Positions 1 to 5,777 of a stretch of DNA of 8,571 bases are shown one piece after another (the stretch's first letter is position 1; each line of letters starts with the position of its first letter). This stretch comes from an uncultured Collinsella sp. (GTDB taxonomy: Bacteria; Actinomycetota; Coriobacteriia; Coriobacteriales; Coriobacteriaceae). The stretch is taken from assembly GCA_958348565.1 (NCBI GenBank), contig CATVZP010000085.1:1-8571 (forward strand), read 5' to 3'. A program made the translations under genes and the position numbers. The notes beneath the pieces were generated by a model. That model was not told the DNA's origin. It did no database searches and saw only the letters and a list, made by a program, of their open reading frames with translations.

Positions 1-4
1 ATCC

Positions 5-454
5 TCACTCGGCATCTCTCCTTTCTTGATTGCGGTCGATAATTTCGTTGGCACGCCTTAGAAGACGCACCATCTCTTGGGTATCTGTTTCGCCGAGCTG
101 CTCGAGGAAAGCCGCAGTGCGGTTCTCGAATTCCCGACGTTTGATTTCGAGATCCTGAAATCCCTTGTCGGTCACTATGACGTGTACGCGACGACGGTCA
201 GTCTTTGAGTGCTCGCGCTCGACCCAGCCCTTGGCCTCGAGGGCGCGTAGGATATTGGCGATGCGGGCGCTCGAGACCCAGGCGCGATCAGCGAGTTCGC
301 TCGGCGTGAGCGAACCGCCGGCGAGTATGAGGGCGCGCATGACGGCCATCTCGCCGCCGAGGGCTTTGTCCGCAAAGCGCGAAATGCGCTGATGCATGCT
401 GCCGAACTCGGTAAGGAGCTGACGCCCAAGCTCACGGAAATCGGTATCTTCCAC
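5..454 (-). CDS. MarR-family transcriptional regulator
   Basis: This encodes a 149-residue protein with the size and layout of MarR-family winged-helix regulators, which bind DNA as dimers and often respond to small aromatic or phenolic ligands. The N-terminal helix (residues about 4-35) should be part of the dimer interface. The winged helix-turn-helix spans about residues 37-95: LTPSELADRAWVSSARIANI gives the helix-turn-helix, and the following EREHSKTDRRRVHVIVTDKG is the typical wing with its D-x-R motif. A C-terminal helical pair (about 98-143) completes the fold. The start codon is GTG (on the minus strand), preceded by an AGGGG ribosome binding site at good spacing; the next in-frame Met is residue 20 and would remove part of the dimer helix. 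It is transcribed divergently from the SDR/permease pair, so it may control that pair, itself, or both. Its ligand cannot be told from sequence. The stop codon lies within seven bases of the window edge, so any co-transcribed partner is outside. Confidence 0.9.
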   Translation of the reverse strand: MEDTDFRELGRQLLTEFGSMHQRISRFADKALGGEMAVMRALILAGGSLTPSELADRAWVSSARIANILRALEAKGWVEREHSKTDRRRVHVIVTDKGFQDLEIKRREFENRTAAFLEQLGETDTQEMVRLLRRANEIIDRNQERRDAE

Positions 455-743
455 CGAAAACCCCTAACACTAGAAACTATTTCCGGTGAAAGATGATACC
501 CCAGCTCAACCATCCCATTCGGTAGATTTCTAGGCATGTCCCAAAAATCTACTTGGCCGCTAGGAAATATAAAGAGTGCATAAAGATTTAAAATCATTCA
601 ATTGCTAAAGCGTTTCAAAGAACTATTATGCACGCGGTTAGGCGAGGGGTTGTCACCACCATGACGACTGGGACTCATTTATCGCCACGTGCGATGCTCC
701 AACTTCCCGCAAGGAGACACCTAAATTAAAGGGGGATGGAGTC
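455..743. promoter_or_regulatory. Divergent control region between marR and the SDR gene
   Basis: This 289-base stretch has no convincing gene and must hold both divergent promoters. The best rightward promoter is TTGCTA (602-607), 16 bases, then TATTAT (624-629), predicting a start of transcription near 636 and a leader of roughly 108 bases. A LacI-type half-palindrome TAAAGCGTTTCA (606-617) lies between the two promoter boxes, where a repressor would block transcription. Two other inverted repeats could be regulator sites: GTAGATTT (522-529) with AAATCTAC (545-552), perfect over 8 bp across a 15-base spacer, and GATTTAAAATC (585-595). A TTTC-4-GAAA motif sits near 480-491, close to the MarR start. 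Which protein binds which site is inference. Confidence 0.5.
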
Positions 744-1493
744 ATGGCATTTGACTTCACGGGCAAGACCGCGATTGTCACGGGCGGCACTCAGGGCATT
801 GGCCTCGAGATCGCCAAGGGCATCGTCGCGGGCGGCGGACATGTCGCGCTCATCGCAAGGAACGCTGCTAAAGGCGAGGCCGCTGTGGCCGAGCTTGGCG
901 AGGGAAACAAGTTCTATCAGCTCGATGTCGCCGATGCGCCCAAGGCGCGCGAGACCGTCGAGCAGATTTTTACGGACCTGCCGCAAACCAATATCTTGAT
1001 TAACTGCGCTGGCGTCATCAGCACCAAGAAGTTCGACGAGATCGATGACACCGAGTGGCGTCGCACCATCGACATCAACCTCAACGGTACCTTCACTATG
1101 ATGAACGCCGTGTACCCGCACTTTAAGGCGGCCCATGCCGGCACTATCGTCAACGTGAGCTCTGTTGCTGGCAAGATCGGTGGCGGCCTGCTCGGCACCG
1201 CTGCCTACGCCAGCTCCAAGGCCGGTGTCAACGGTCTAACCAAGGCAGTCGCCAAGGAAGGCGGCAAGTTTGGCATCCGCTGCAACGCTGTATGCCCGTC
1301 GCTCACGTTGACCGATATGACCTCGATTCTCTCTGACGAGAACTCTCAGCGCATCATCAACGGTATCCCTCTGGGCCGCGCCGCCCAGGCCAGCGAGCCT
1401 GCGCAGATGGTGCTGTTCTTCGCTTCCGACCTCGCTAGCTTCGTGAACGGCGAGATTGGTGACTGCGACGGCGGCATCGTCCTGGACGGGTAA
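744..1493 (+). CDS. SDR-family NAD(P)-dependent oxidoreductase
   Basis: This encodes a 249-residue classical short-chain dehydrogenase/reductase, the usual length for the family. The Rossmann cofactor motif TGGTQGIG is at residues 13-20, D61-V62 marks the adenine-binding site, and NCAG (87-90) replaces the usual NNAG. The catalytic set is visible as N112, S140, Y155 and K159 (YASSK). The loop between Ser and Tyr is two residues longer than in FabG, with a GGGLLG stretch. R39 after the second strand is compatible with NADP(H), but this is a weak indication. The start is supported by AAAGGGGG eight bases upstream. The substrate is not evident. Because a KdgT-type permease follows, a role like KduD (2-keto-3-deoxygluconate 5-dehydrogenase) or another sugar-acid oxidoreductase is a reasonable guess. 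FabG-like or polyol dehydrogenase activity cannot be excluded. No kinase or aldolase of the KDG pathway is in the window. Confidence 0.9.
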   Translation: MAFDFTGKTAIVTGGTQGIGLEIAKGIVAGGGHVALIARNAAKGEAAVAELGEGNKFYQLDVADAPKARETVEQIFTDLPQTNILINCAGVISTKKFDEIDDTEWRRTIDINLNGTFTMMNAVYPHFKAAHAGTIVNVSSVAGKIGGGLLGTAAYASSKAGVNGLTKAVAKEGGKFGIRCNAVCPSLTLTDMTSILSDENSQRIINGIPLGRAAQASEPAQMVLFFASDLASFVNGEIGDCDGGIVLDG

Positions 1494-1524
1494 TACCCCG
1501 CGGTGATAGTTTGGCGGCGACCCT

Positions 1525-1552
1525 GGCGACTCGGGGTTGTCGCCTTCTTTCT
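1525..1552 (+). terminator. Weak intrinsic terminator or attenuator between SDR and permease genes
   Basis: GGCGAC (1525-1530) pairs with GTCGCC (1539-1544) around an 8-base loop, followed immediately by TTCTTTCT. The stem is only 6 bp and the T-tract is interrupted, so it would probably end only part of the transcripts and set a lower level for the permease. No good promoter is visible in the roughly 50 bases between it and the next start, which argues for read-through. A competing pairing uses GGCGACCC just upstream with the same right arm. Confidence 0.5.
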
Positions 1553-1601
1553 GACATAGGCGCGTGCGGCTACGAATCGCATGCATCCAAAGGAGATATA
1601 T

Positions 1602-2621
1602 ATGAGTGAATCGACTACGGTGGAGGCGCCGGCGGTAAAGGAGCCGTTCTTTAAGATGTCCTCCATCCCGGGCGCCAATATTTTGGTGCCGCTTCTGTTG
1701 GGCTGTCTGCTCAACACGCTATTCCCCGACCTGTTCAAAACGCTCGGCAGCTTTACACTTGGCATGACCCAGCAGGGTGCAGGCCCGCTCGTGGGCGCCT
1801 TTTTGCTCATCGTCGGTACGACGATTTCGTTTAAGAGTGCCCCTGCCGCCGCTGCCCGCGGCGCCATCATCATCGCCGTCAAGCAGATCGTGGTCGTTGC
1901 CGTGTCGCTGCTCATCCTTTATGTGTTCAACGACAACCTGTTTGGTATCTCTGCCATGGTGATGCTGGCGGCTTGCACAGGTGCCAACAACGCTATGTAC
2001 GCTGGACTGATGGGCACCATGGGCAACGAGGCCGAGCGTGGCGCCGTCGCCATCACCACGCTCGTTGTCGGCCCTCCGGTCACGATGATTGTCCTTGGCG
2101 CCGCCGGTCAGGCTCCGATTGGCTGGTCGCTCGTGGGCGCCATCCTTCCGATTGTCGTTGGCATTATCCTGGGCAACCTGTTCCCCAGCTTTAAGAAGAT
2201 GATGGCACCGGCACTTTCCGCCATCATCGTGCTCGTCTTCTTTGCCATGGGCTCGACCATGACCTTTGGCCAGCTCATTAATGGCGGTCTCCCCGGTATT
2301 CTGCTCGGCGTGATCTGCTCGGTGGTCTTTGCAATTCCCGTTATCGCGGTCGATAAGCTCACGGGCGGTACGGGTGTCGCAGGTGCGGCCATTTCGAGCT
2401 GCGCCGGAGCCAATGTGGCCACGCCTGCTGCCATGGCAAGCGTCAACGAGGCCTTGTACGGCGGTGCGGTGCTCGCGACGGCCACGGCACAGGTTGCTGC
2501 CTGCGCAATCGTGACGGCTATTTTGACCCCGCTGGTCACCAGCTGGTGCTACAAGCATTTTGAGGGCCAGGGCAACGGCGATAGCAAGGCAACGACCGAC
2601 AAGGCCGCCGCAGCCGCCTAA
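1602..2621 (+). CDS. 2-keto-3-deoxygluconate permease family transporter (KdgT-like)
   Basis: This encodes a 339-residue integral membrane protein resembling the KdgT family, proton-coupled carriers for 2-keto-3-deoxygluconate and related sugar acids. The N-terminal IPGANILVPLLLGCLLNTLFP resembles the start of E. coli KdgT (IPGG..LVPLFLGAL.....P). Later shared blocks are the GGP-like VVGPPVTMIVLGAAG, the VGAILPIVVGIILGNLFP stretch, GILLGV, the DKLTGG loop and the small-residue motif SSCAGANVATPA near residues 265-276. About ten hydrophobic segments can be counted. The tail is charged and alanine-rich (KATTDKAAAAA). The start at 1602 has AAAGGAGAT six bases before it; an in-frame ATG at 1581 overlaps that ribosome binding site and is rejected. 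It likely shares a transcript with the upstream SDR gene, across a terminator-like hairpin. The exact substrate is inference: KDG, or another hexuronate derivative. Confidence 0.85.
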   Translation: MSESTTVEAPAVKEPFFKMSSIPGANILVPLLLGCLLNTLFPDLFKTLGSFTLGMTQQGAGPLVGAFLLIVGTTISFKSAPAAAARGAIIIAVKQIVVVAVSLLILYVFNDNLFGISAMVMLAACTGANNAMYAGLMGTMGNEAERGAVAITTLVVGPPVTMIVLGAAGQAPIGWSLVGAILPIVVGIILGNLFPSFKKMMAPALSAIIVLVFFAMGSTMTFGQLINGGLPGILLGVICSVVFAIPVIAVDKLTGGTGVAGAAISSCAGANVATPAAMASVNEALYGGAVLATATAQVAACAIVTAILTPLVTSWCYKHFEGQGNGDSKATTDKAAAAA

Positions 2622-2659
2622 TGCCAAGCGGCAATCAAAGCTAAAAACTAGCTACGCCA

Positions 2660-2701
2660 CAGGGCGGCCACGGGGGATCCCGTGGCCGCCCTGCAGTTTC
2701 T
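2660..2701 (+). terminator. Strong intrinsic terminator after the permease gene
   Basis: A perfect 15-bp GC-rich stem, CAGGGCGGCCACGGG (2660-2674) with CCCGTGGCCGCCCTG (2679-2693), closes a GGAT tetraloop. It is followed a few bases later by a short TTTCT run. It begins about 38 bases after the permease stop codon and cleanly separates this module from the pyruvate formate-lyase region. The T-tract is weak, as is common in GC-rich Actinobacteria, but the stem is very stable. Confidence 0.8.
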
Positions 2702-3087
2702 GTAGGGTCTCTGGGGCACTTTATCCTGCTAAAGCTGGCATAACAGCTAGAGTGAACGTCGTACAAAGGCAAGGAAAAATACCAAACAAATCGGTGAACG
2801 GTAGTTGTTCGCGCTCGCATTTCCTGCGGATTTGTTAAAAACGTCCTAATGGTAGAAAAAAAGGAACATATAACAGCACTGATGAAGGGGGTGGCTATGT
2901 TATCCTTCTCAAACGGGTGAAATCTTGGGTTTTGGGTTGTAGTTCCAAGGTGGACAAACGTTTTTCCTGCACCAACGTGTGGTGAAGAACGGAAGAAGCC
3001 GGTAGTGCAAGCCGAAAATTCAAGAATTCAATAAGCAGCGGTGTGAGAGAGCGCCGCATTACACGTAACTAGGAGCGTGGTTACACA
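2694..3087 (+). promoter_or_regulatory. Gene-free control region and leader of the pyruvate formate-lyase genes
   Basis: About 390 bases lack any credible gene and are more AT-rich than the flanking coding DNA. The clearest element is GGACAAACGTTTTTCC (2952-2967), a 16-bp palindrome with one mismatched pair and a central ACGT, typical of LacI-family operators. It lies about 120 bases before the gene. A TATAAC box at 2869-2874 has no good matching -35, so no promoter is assigned with confidence. CACCA/TGGTG (about 2970-2984) forms a small hairpin. Near the gene, GTAAC (3065-3069) can pair with GTTAC (3080-3084), placing the AGGAG ribosome binding site in the loop. I see no match to an FNR box or a complete Rex site. 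Confidence 0.45.
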
Positions 3088-5139
3088 ATGCAGGAGGCAT
3101 GGGAAGGCTTCAAGGAAGGTATCTGGACGGGAGAGGTCGACGTCCGAGACTTCATCCAGAAGAACTACACCCCCTACGAGGGCGATGAGTCGTTCCTCGT
3201 AGGTCCGACCGAGCGTACCAAGGAGCTGTGGGGCGAGGTTCTCGACCTGCTGCTTAAGGAGCGCGAGCAGGGTGGTGTCCTCGATATGGACACCAAGACC
3301 GTCACGGGTATCGTGAGCCACCCCGCTGGCTACATCGATAATGCCCATCGCGACAAGGAGACCATTGTTGGCCTCCAGACCGACAAGCCGCTCAAGCGCG
3401 CGCTGCACGTCAACGGTGGTATCCGCATCGCTTGCCAGGCTGCCAGCCAGCACGGCTACAAGGTCGACGAGAACGTTGTCGAGCGCTACACCTTCGAGCG
3501 CAAGACCCACAACGCTGGCGTCTTCGATGTTTACACCCCCGAGATGCGTGCTTGCCGCTCGGCTCACATCATCACCGGTCTGCCCGATGGCTATGGCCGC
3601 GGCCGCATCATCGGCGACTACCGTCGTGTTGCCCTGTACGGTGTCGACTACCTGATCAAGGACAAGGAGGCCCAGAAGGCTTCCACCCCGACGGTCATGA
3701 CCGCCGACAACATCCGCGATCGTGAGGAGCTGCAGGAGCAGATCCGCGCCCTCGGCGAGCTCAAGATGATGGCCGAGACCTATGGTTTCGACATTTCCAA
3801 CCCTGCTACCAACACGCAGGAGGCCATCCAGTGGATGTACTTCGCCTACCTTGCTGCCGTCAAGGAGCAGAACGGCGCTGCTATGTCCATCGGCCGTACC
3901 TCTACGTTCATCGACATCTACGCTGAGCGCGACCTTGCCAACGGCACCTTCACCGAGGAGCAGATCCAGGAGTTCGTGGATCACTTCATCATGAAGCTCC
4001 GCATGGTCAAGTTTGCCCGTACCCCCGAGTACCAGGCCCTGTTCACCGGCGATCCGCAGTGGGTCACCGAGTCCATCGGCGGCATGGGTGTCGACGGCCG
4101 TACGCTCGTTACCAAGATGAGCTACCGCTACCTGCACACGCTCGAGAACATGGGCACCAGCCCCGAGCCCAACATGACCGTTCTGTGGTCGACCCGTCTG
4201 CCCGAGAACTTCAAGAAGTTCTGCGCCAAGACTTCTGTCGCCAGCTCCTCGATCCAGTACGAGAACGACGACCTCATGCGCGTTTACCACGGCGACGACT
4301 ACGGCATCGCCTGCTGCGTGTCCTCCATGCGCATCGGCAAGGAGATGCAGTTCTTCGGCGCCCGCGCCAACCTGGCCAAGTGCCTGCTGTACGCACTCAA
4401 CGGCGGTGTTGACGAGGTCTCCAAGAAGCAGGTCGGCCCCAAGTATCGCGCCGTCGAGGGCGATACGCTCGATTACGACGACGTTGTGGCCAAGTACAAC
4501 GACATGATGAAGTGGCTCGCTGGCGTGTACGTCAACTCGCTGAACATCATCCACTACATGCACGATAAGTACTGCTACGAGCGCATTCAGATGGCTCTGC
4601 ACGACAAGCACGTGCACCGCTGGTTCGCTACGGGCATCGCTGGCCTTTCCGTCGTGGCTGACTCCCTGTCCGCCATCAAGTACGCCAAGGTCCACCCCGT
4701 CCGTGACGAGAACGGCATCATCGTCGACTTCGAGACCGAGGGCGAGTTCCCCAAGTACGGTAACGACGACGACCGCGTCGACCAGATCGCTCACGACGTT
4801 GTGCACCAGTTCATGGAGTACATCCGCATGAACGACACCTACCGCAACTCCGTGCCCACGACCTCGGTTCTGACCATTACTTCCAACGTCGTGTACGGTA
4901 AGAAGACCGGCTCCACGCCCGACGGCCGCAAGGCTGGCCAGCCGTTCGCCCCGGGTGCTAACCCCATGCACAAGCGCGATAGCCACGGCGCCATCGCTTC
5001 GCTGTCTTCGGTTTCCAAGCTCCCGTTCCGCGATGCCCAGGACGGCATCTCCAACACCTTCTCCATCATCCCGAGTGCGCTCGGCAAGGAGGACCAGGTG
5101 TTCTTTGGCGATATCGACCTTGATCAGCTGGGCGAGTAA
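3088..5139 (+). CDS. pflB: Pyruvate formate-lyase catalytic core, lacking the glycyl-radical domain
   Basis: This encodes 683 residues of a pyruvate formate-lyase (formate C-acetyltransferase), which turns pyruvate plus CoA into acetyl-CoA and formate in the anaerobic cytoplasm. It aligns closely with E. coli PflB from AWEGF near the N-terminus: VRDFIQKNYTPYEGDESFL, YGRGRIIGDYRRVALYG, and the thiyl-radical pair IACCVS with C409 and C410 (C418/C419 in E. coli). FFGAR with R426 corresponds to the pyruvate-binding Arg435. Normal PflB is about 760 residues; here the frame ends after SALGKEDQ and a short acidic tail, FFGDIDLDQLGE, exactly where the glycyl-radical domain should begin. That domain is encoded by the next gene, 85 bases downstream. 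An in-frame stop at 3070-3072 fixes the start at 3088. AGGAG (3071-3075) is 12 bases away, which is rather far, but a small hairpin may shorten the distance. Alone, this subunit should be inactive. The activase gene pflA is not in the window. Confidence 0.95.
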   Translation: MQEAWEGFKEGIWTGEVDVRDFIQKNYTPYEGDESFLVGPTERTKELWGEVLDLLLKEREQGGVLDMDTKTVTGIVSHPAGYIDNAHRDKETIVGLQTDKPLKRALHVNGGIRIACQAASQHGYKVDENVVERYTFERKTHNAGVFDVYTPEMRACRSAHIITGLPDGYGRGRIIGDYRRVALYGVDYLIKDKEAQKASTPTVMTADNIRDREELQEQIRALGELKMMAETYGFDISNPATNTQEAIQWMYFAYLAAVKEQNGAAMSIGRTSTFIDIYAERDLANGTFTEEQIQEFVDHFIMKLRMVKFARTPEYQALFTGDPQWVTESIGGMGVDGRTLVTKMSYRYLHTLENMGTSPEPNMTVLWSTRLPENFKKFCAKTSVASSSIQYENDDLMRVYHGDDYGIACCVSSMRIGKEMQFFGARANLAKCLLYALNGGVDEVSKKQVGPKYRAVEGDTLDYDDVVAKYNDMMKWLAGVYVNSLNIIHYMHDKYCYERIQMALHDKHVHRWFATGIAGLSVVADSLSAIKYAKVHPVRDENGIIVDFETEGEFPKYGNDDDRVDQIAHDVVHQFMEYIRMNDTYRNSVPTTSVLTITSNVVYGKKTGSTPDGRKAGQPFAPGANPMHKRDSHGAIASLSSVSKLPFRDAQDGISNTFSIIPSALGKEDQVFFGDIDLDQLGE

Positions 5140-5140
5140 C

Positions 5141-5165
5141 TATTGTTAGTGCTATACTAACAATA
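5141..5165 (+). other. Intercistronic hairpin 1 between the two pyruvate formate-lyase genes
   Basis: TATTGTTAG (5141-5149) and CTAACAATA (5157-5165) form a perfect 9-bp stem around a 7-base loop, starting one base after the stop codon of the core gene. It is AT-rich and has no T-tract after it, so it is unlikely to be a classical terminator. It could protect the 3' end of the upstream coding region, be an RNase processing site, or be a protein-binding site. Its function is inferred only from position. Confidence 0.6.
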
Positions 5166-5181
5166 ACGATTACTGATTAGC

Positions 5182-5201
5182 GCGCCGGTTTCGGCCGGCG
5201 C
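5182..5201 (+). other. Intercistronic hairpin 2, GC-rich, before the glycyl-radical gene
   Basis: GCGCCGG (5182-5188) pairs with CCGGCGC (5195-5201) across TTTCGG, which can tighten to a UUCG loop through a U-G pair. It ends ten bases before the ribosome binding site of the small gene and is not followed by a T-run. A stable stem here would act as a 5' stabiliser if the messenger is cut between the two genes, or as a weak pause or attenuation site. Confidence 0.6.
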
Positions 5202-5224
5202 CTATTAATCGAAGGAGACATATT

Positions 5225-5476
5225 ATGAAGGTTTCTGAAGTTTCCGAGACCCAGGCCGATAACCTGGTCCACATGCTCGACGCTTACGCCGAGAAGGGTG
5301 GCCACCACCTGAACATCAACGTCTTCAACCGTGAGACGCTGCTCGACGCTCAGGCTCACCCCGAGAAGTACCCGCAGCTGACCATCCGCGTTTCCGGCTA
5401 TGCCGTGAACTTCCACACGCTCACCAAGGAGCAGCAGGACGAGGTCATTTCGCGTACCTTCCACGACAAGTTCTAA
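5225..5476 (+). CDS. Stand-alone glycyl-radical subunit of pyruvate formate-lyase (GrcA-like)
   Basis: This encodes 83 residues corresponding to the C-terminal glycyl-radical domain of PflB. LNINVFNRETLLDA, HPEKYPQLTIRVSGYAV and LTKEQQDEVISRTF match the last part of E. coli PflB and of the repair protein GrcA/YfiD almost word for word. The radical-bearing residue is Gly58 in RVSGYA (55-60). Residues 13-28 (NLVHMLDAY..KGGHH) match the segment that precedes this domain in full-length PflB, and residues 1-12 (MKVSEVSETQAD) look like an added N-terminal tail. E. coli GrcA is about 127 residues with a different N-terminal half, so this is not simply GrcA next to a complete enzyme. The core gene just upstream lacks exactly this piece, so the two products should form one enzyme. 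The activase would generate the radical on this subunit. AAGGAG lies seven bases before the start, so translation is independent of the upstream gene. Confidence 0.93.
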   Translation: MKVSEVSETQADNLVHMLDAYAEKGGHHLNINVFNRETLLDAQAHPEKYPQLTIRVSGYAVNFHTLTKEQQDEVISRTFHDKF

Positions 5477-5498
5477 AGGGGTTTAACTCCCGCAGGAT

Positions 5499-5628
5499 CG
5501 CCGGGCCGCTTTGGGTTACTTTCCAAAACGTCCTCGGACATGCAAAGGGCTCCGCTGCGCGCTTCGCGCGGCGGAGCCCTTTGCGTCCTGCGGAAATGTT
5601 TTGGAAAGTAACCCAAAGCGGCCCGGCG
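5499..5628. repeat. Long imperfect palindromic element with 31-base identical arms
   Basis: The left arm (5499-5529) and right arm (5598-5628) are perfect reverse complements over 31 bases, with key core CTTTGGGTTACTTTCC. Beyond them AGGA (5494-5497) and TCCT (5633-5636) can also pair across a bulge. The two internal segments (GTCCTCGGACAT at 5530-5541, GTCCTGCGGAAAT at 5585-5597) do not pair well but resemble each other in direct orientation. A second stem (5542-5584) fills the centre. The whole could fold into one very long hairpin. It is far larger than a terminator needs to be and resembles a REP/MITE-like intergenic repeat; whether it recurs in the genome cannot be seen here. Confidence 0.8.
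5542..5584. terminator. Inner hairpin of the palindromic element, probable bidirectional terminator
   Basis: GCAAAGGGCTCCGC (5542-5555) pairs perfectly with GCGGAGCCCTTTGC (5571-5584). The stem continues inward through TGCGCG/CGCGCG (one U-G pair) to about 20 bp with a three-base loop. AAA flanks the GC core on the left and TTT on the right, so it could work in either direction. It begins about 65 bases after the glycyl-radical gene and precedes lacI, which suits a terminator of the pyruvate formate-lyase transcript. The T-run is very short, so termination is inference. Confidence 0.55.
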
Positions 5629-5718
5629 GGGGTCCTGTGTAGTCACCCTTTAGGCGGAACTCTCCTAATTATTTGGATGAGTCGTTTACTTACTTGTGCT
5701 GTTACCGTCTTCCCGCTG

Positions 5719-5760
5719 TTGTTGGGGTATGCTTTGTTCGTATGTAAACGTATGACATGT
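5719..5760 (+). promoter_or_regulatory. lacI promoter candidate with an autoregulatory operator
   Basis: TTGTTG (5719-5724), 16 bases, then TATGTA (5741-5746) is a plausible though weak promoter just before the LacI gene. Overlapping its -10 box and start is TGTAAACGTATGACATGT (5743-5760), which matches 15 of 18 positions of the operator at 6892-6909 before the GH32 gene, including the central AACG and GACAT. This suggests that the repressor controls its own gene. The operator match is seen directly; the promoter and the autoregulation are inferred. Confidence 0.55.
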
Positions 5761-5777
5761 TGATGGGGGAGGGTGCT

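Noticed and set aside
661..729. A 22-codon upstream open frame in the leader of the SDR gene
   Set aside because: Its ribosome binding site is poor (GAGGGG about 11 bases away) and the peptide has no attenuation-like feature such as runs of one amino acid.
1719..2627. A 302-codon minus-strand frame opposite the permease gene
   Set aside because: Low-complexity Arg/His/Asp/Gly composition typical of an antisense shadow, with no family resemblance.
2832..2859. A promoter or Rex/FNR site around TTGTTAAAAACG before the pyruvate formate-lyase gene
   Set aside because: No -10 box at proper spacing and no second half-site for either redox regulator could be found.
2897..2920. A seven-codon frame (MLSFSNG) after an AAGGGGGTGG motif before the pyruvate formate-lyase gene
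   Set aside because: It is too short to judge and has no following terminator/antiterminator pair; the purine-rich motif could occur by chance.
3028..4986. A 652-codon open frame on the minus strand opposite the pyruvate formate-lyase core
   Set aside because: It is the antisense shadow of a strongly GC-biased gene. Its predicted protein is a repetitive Val/Leu/Gly/Asp/His mixture with no recognisable family, and the plus-strand gene is unmistakable.
5137..5224. The split enzyme explained as a sequencing error or a frameshifted pseudogene
   Set aside because: The halves are 85 bases apart, with a stop, two hairpins, a strong ribosome binding site and a start between them. Both ends carry extra non-homologous tails, and no single-base change would join them.
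5757..5777. An earlier ATG start for the LacI gene, adding seven residues
   Set aside because: It has no ribosome binding site and overlaps the operator-like sequence; the ATG at 5778 has a clear GGGGGAGG.
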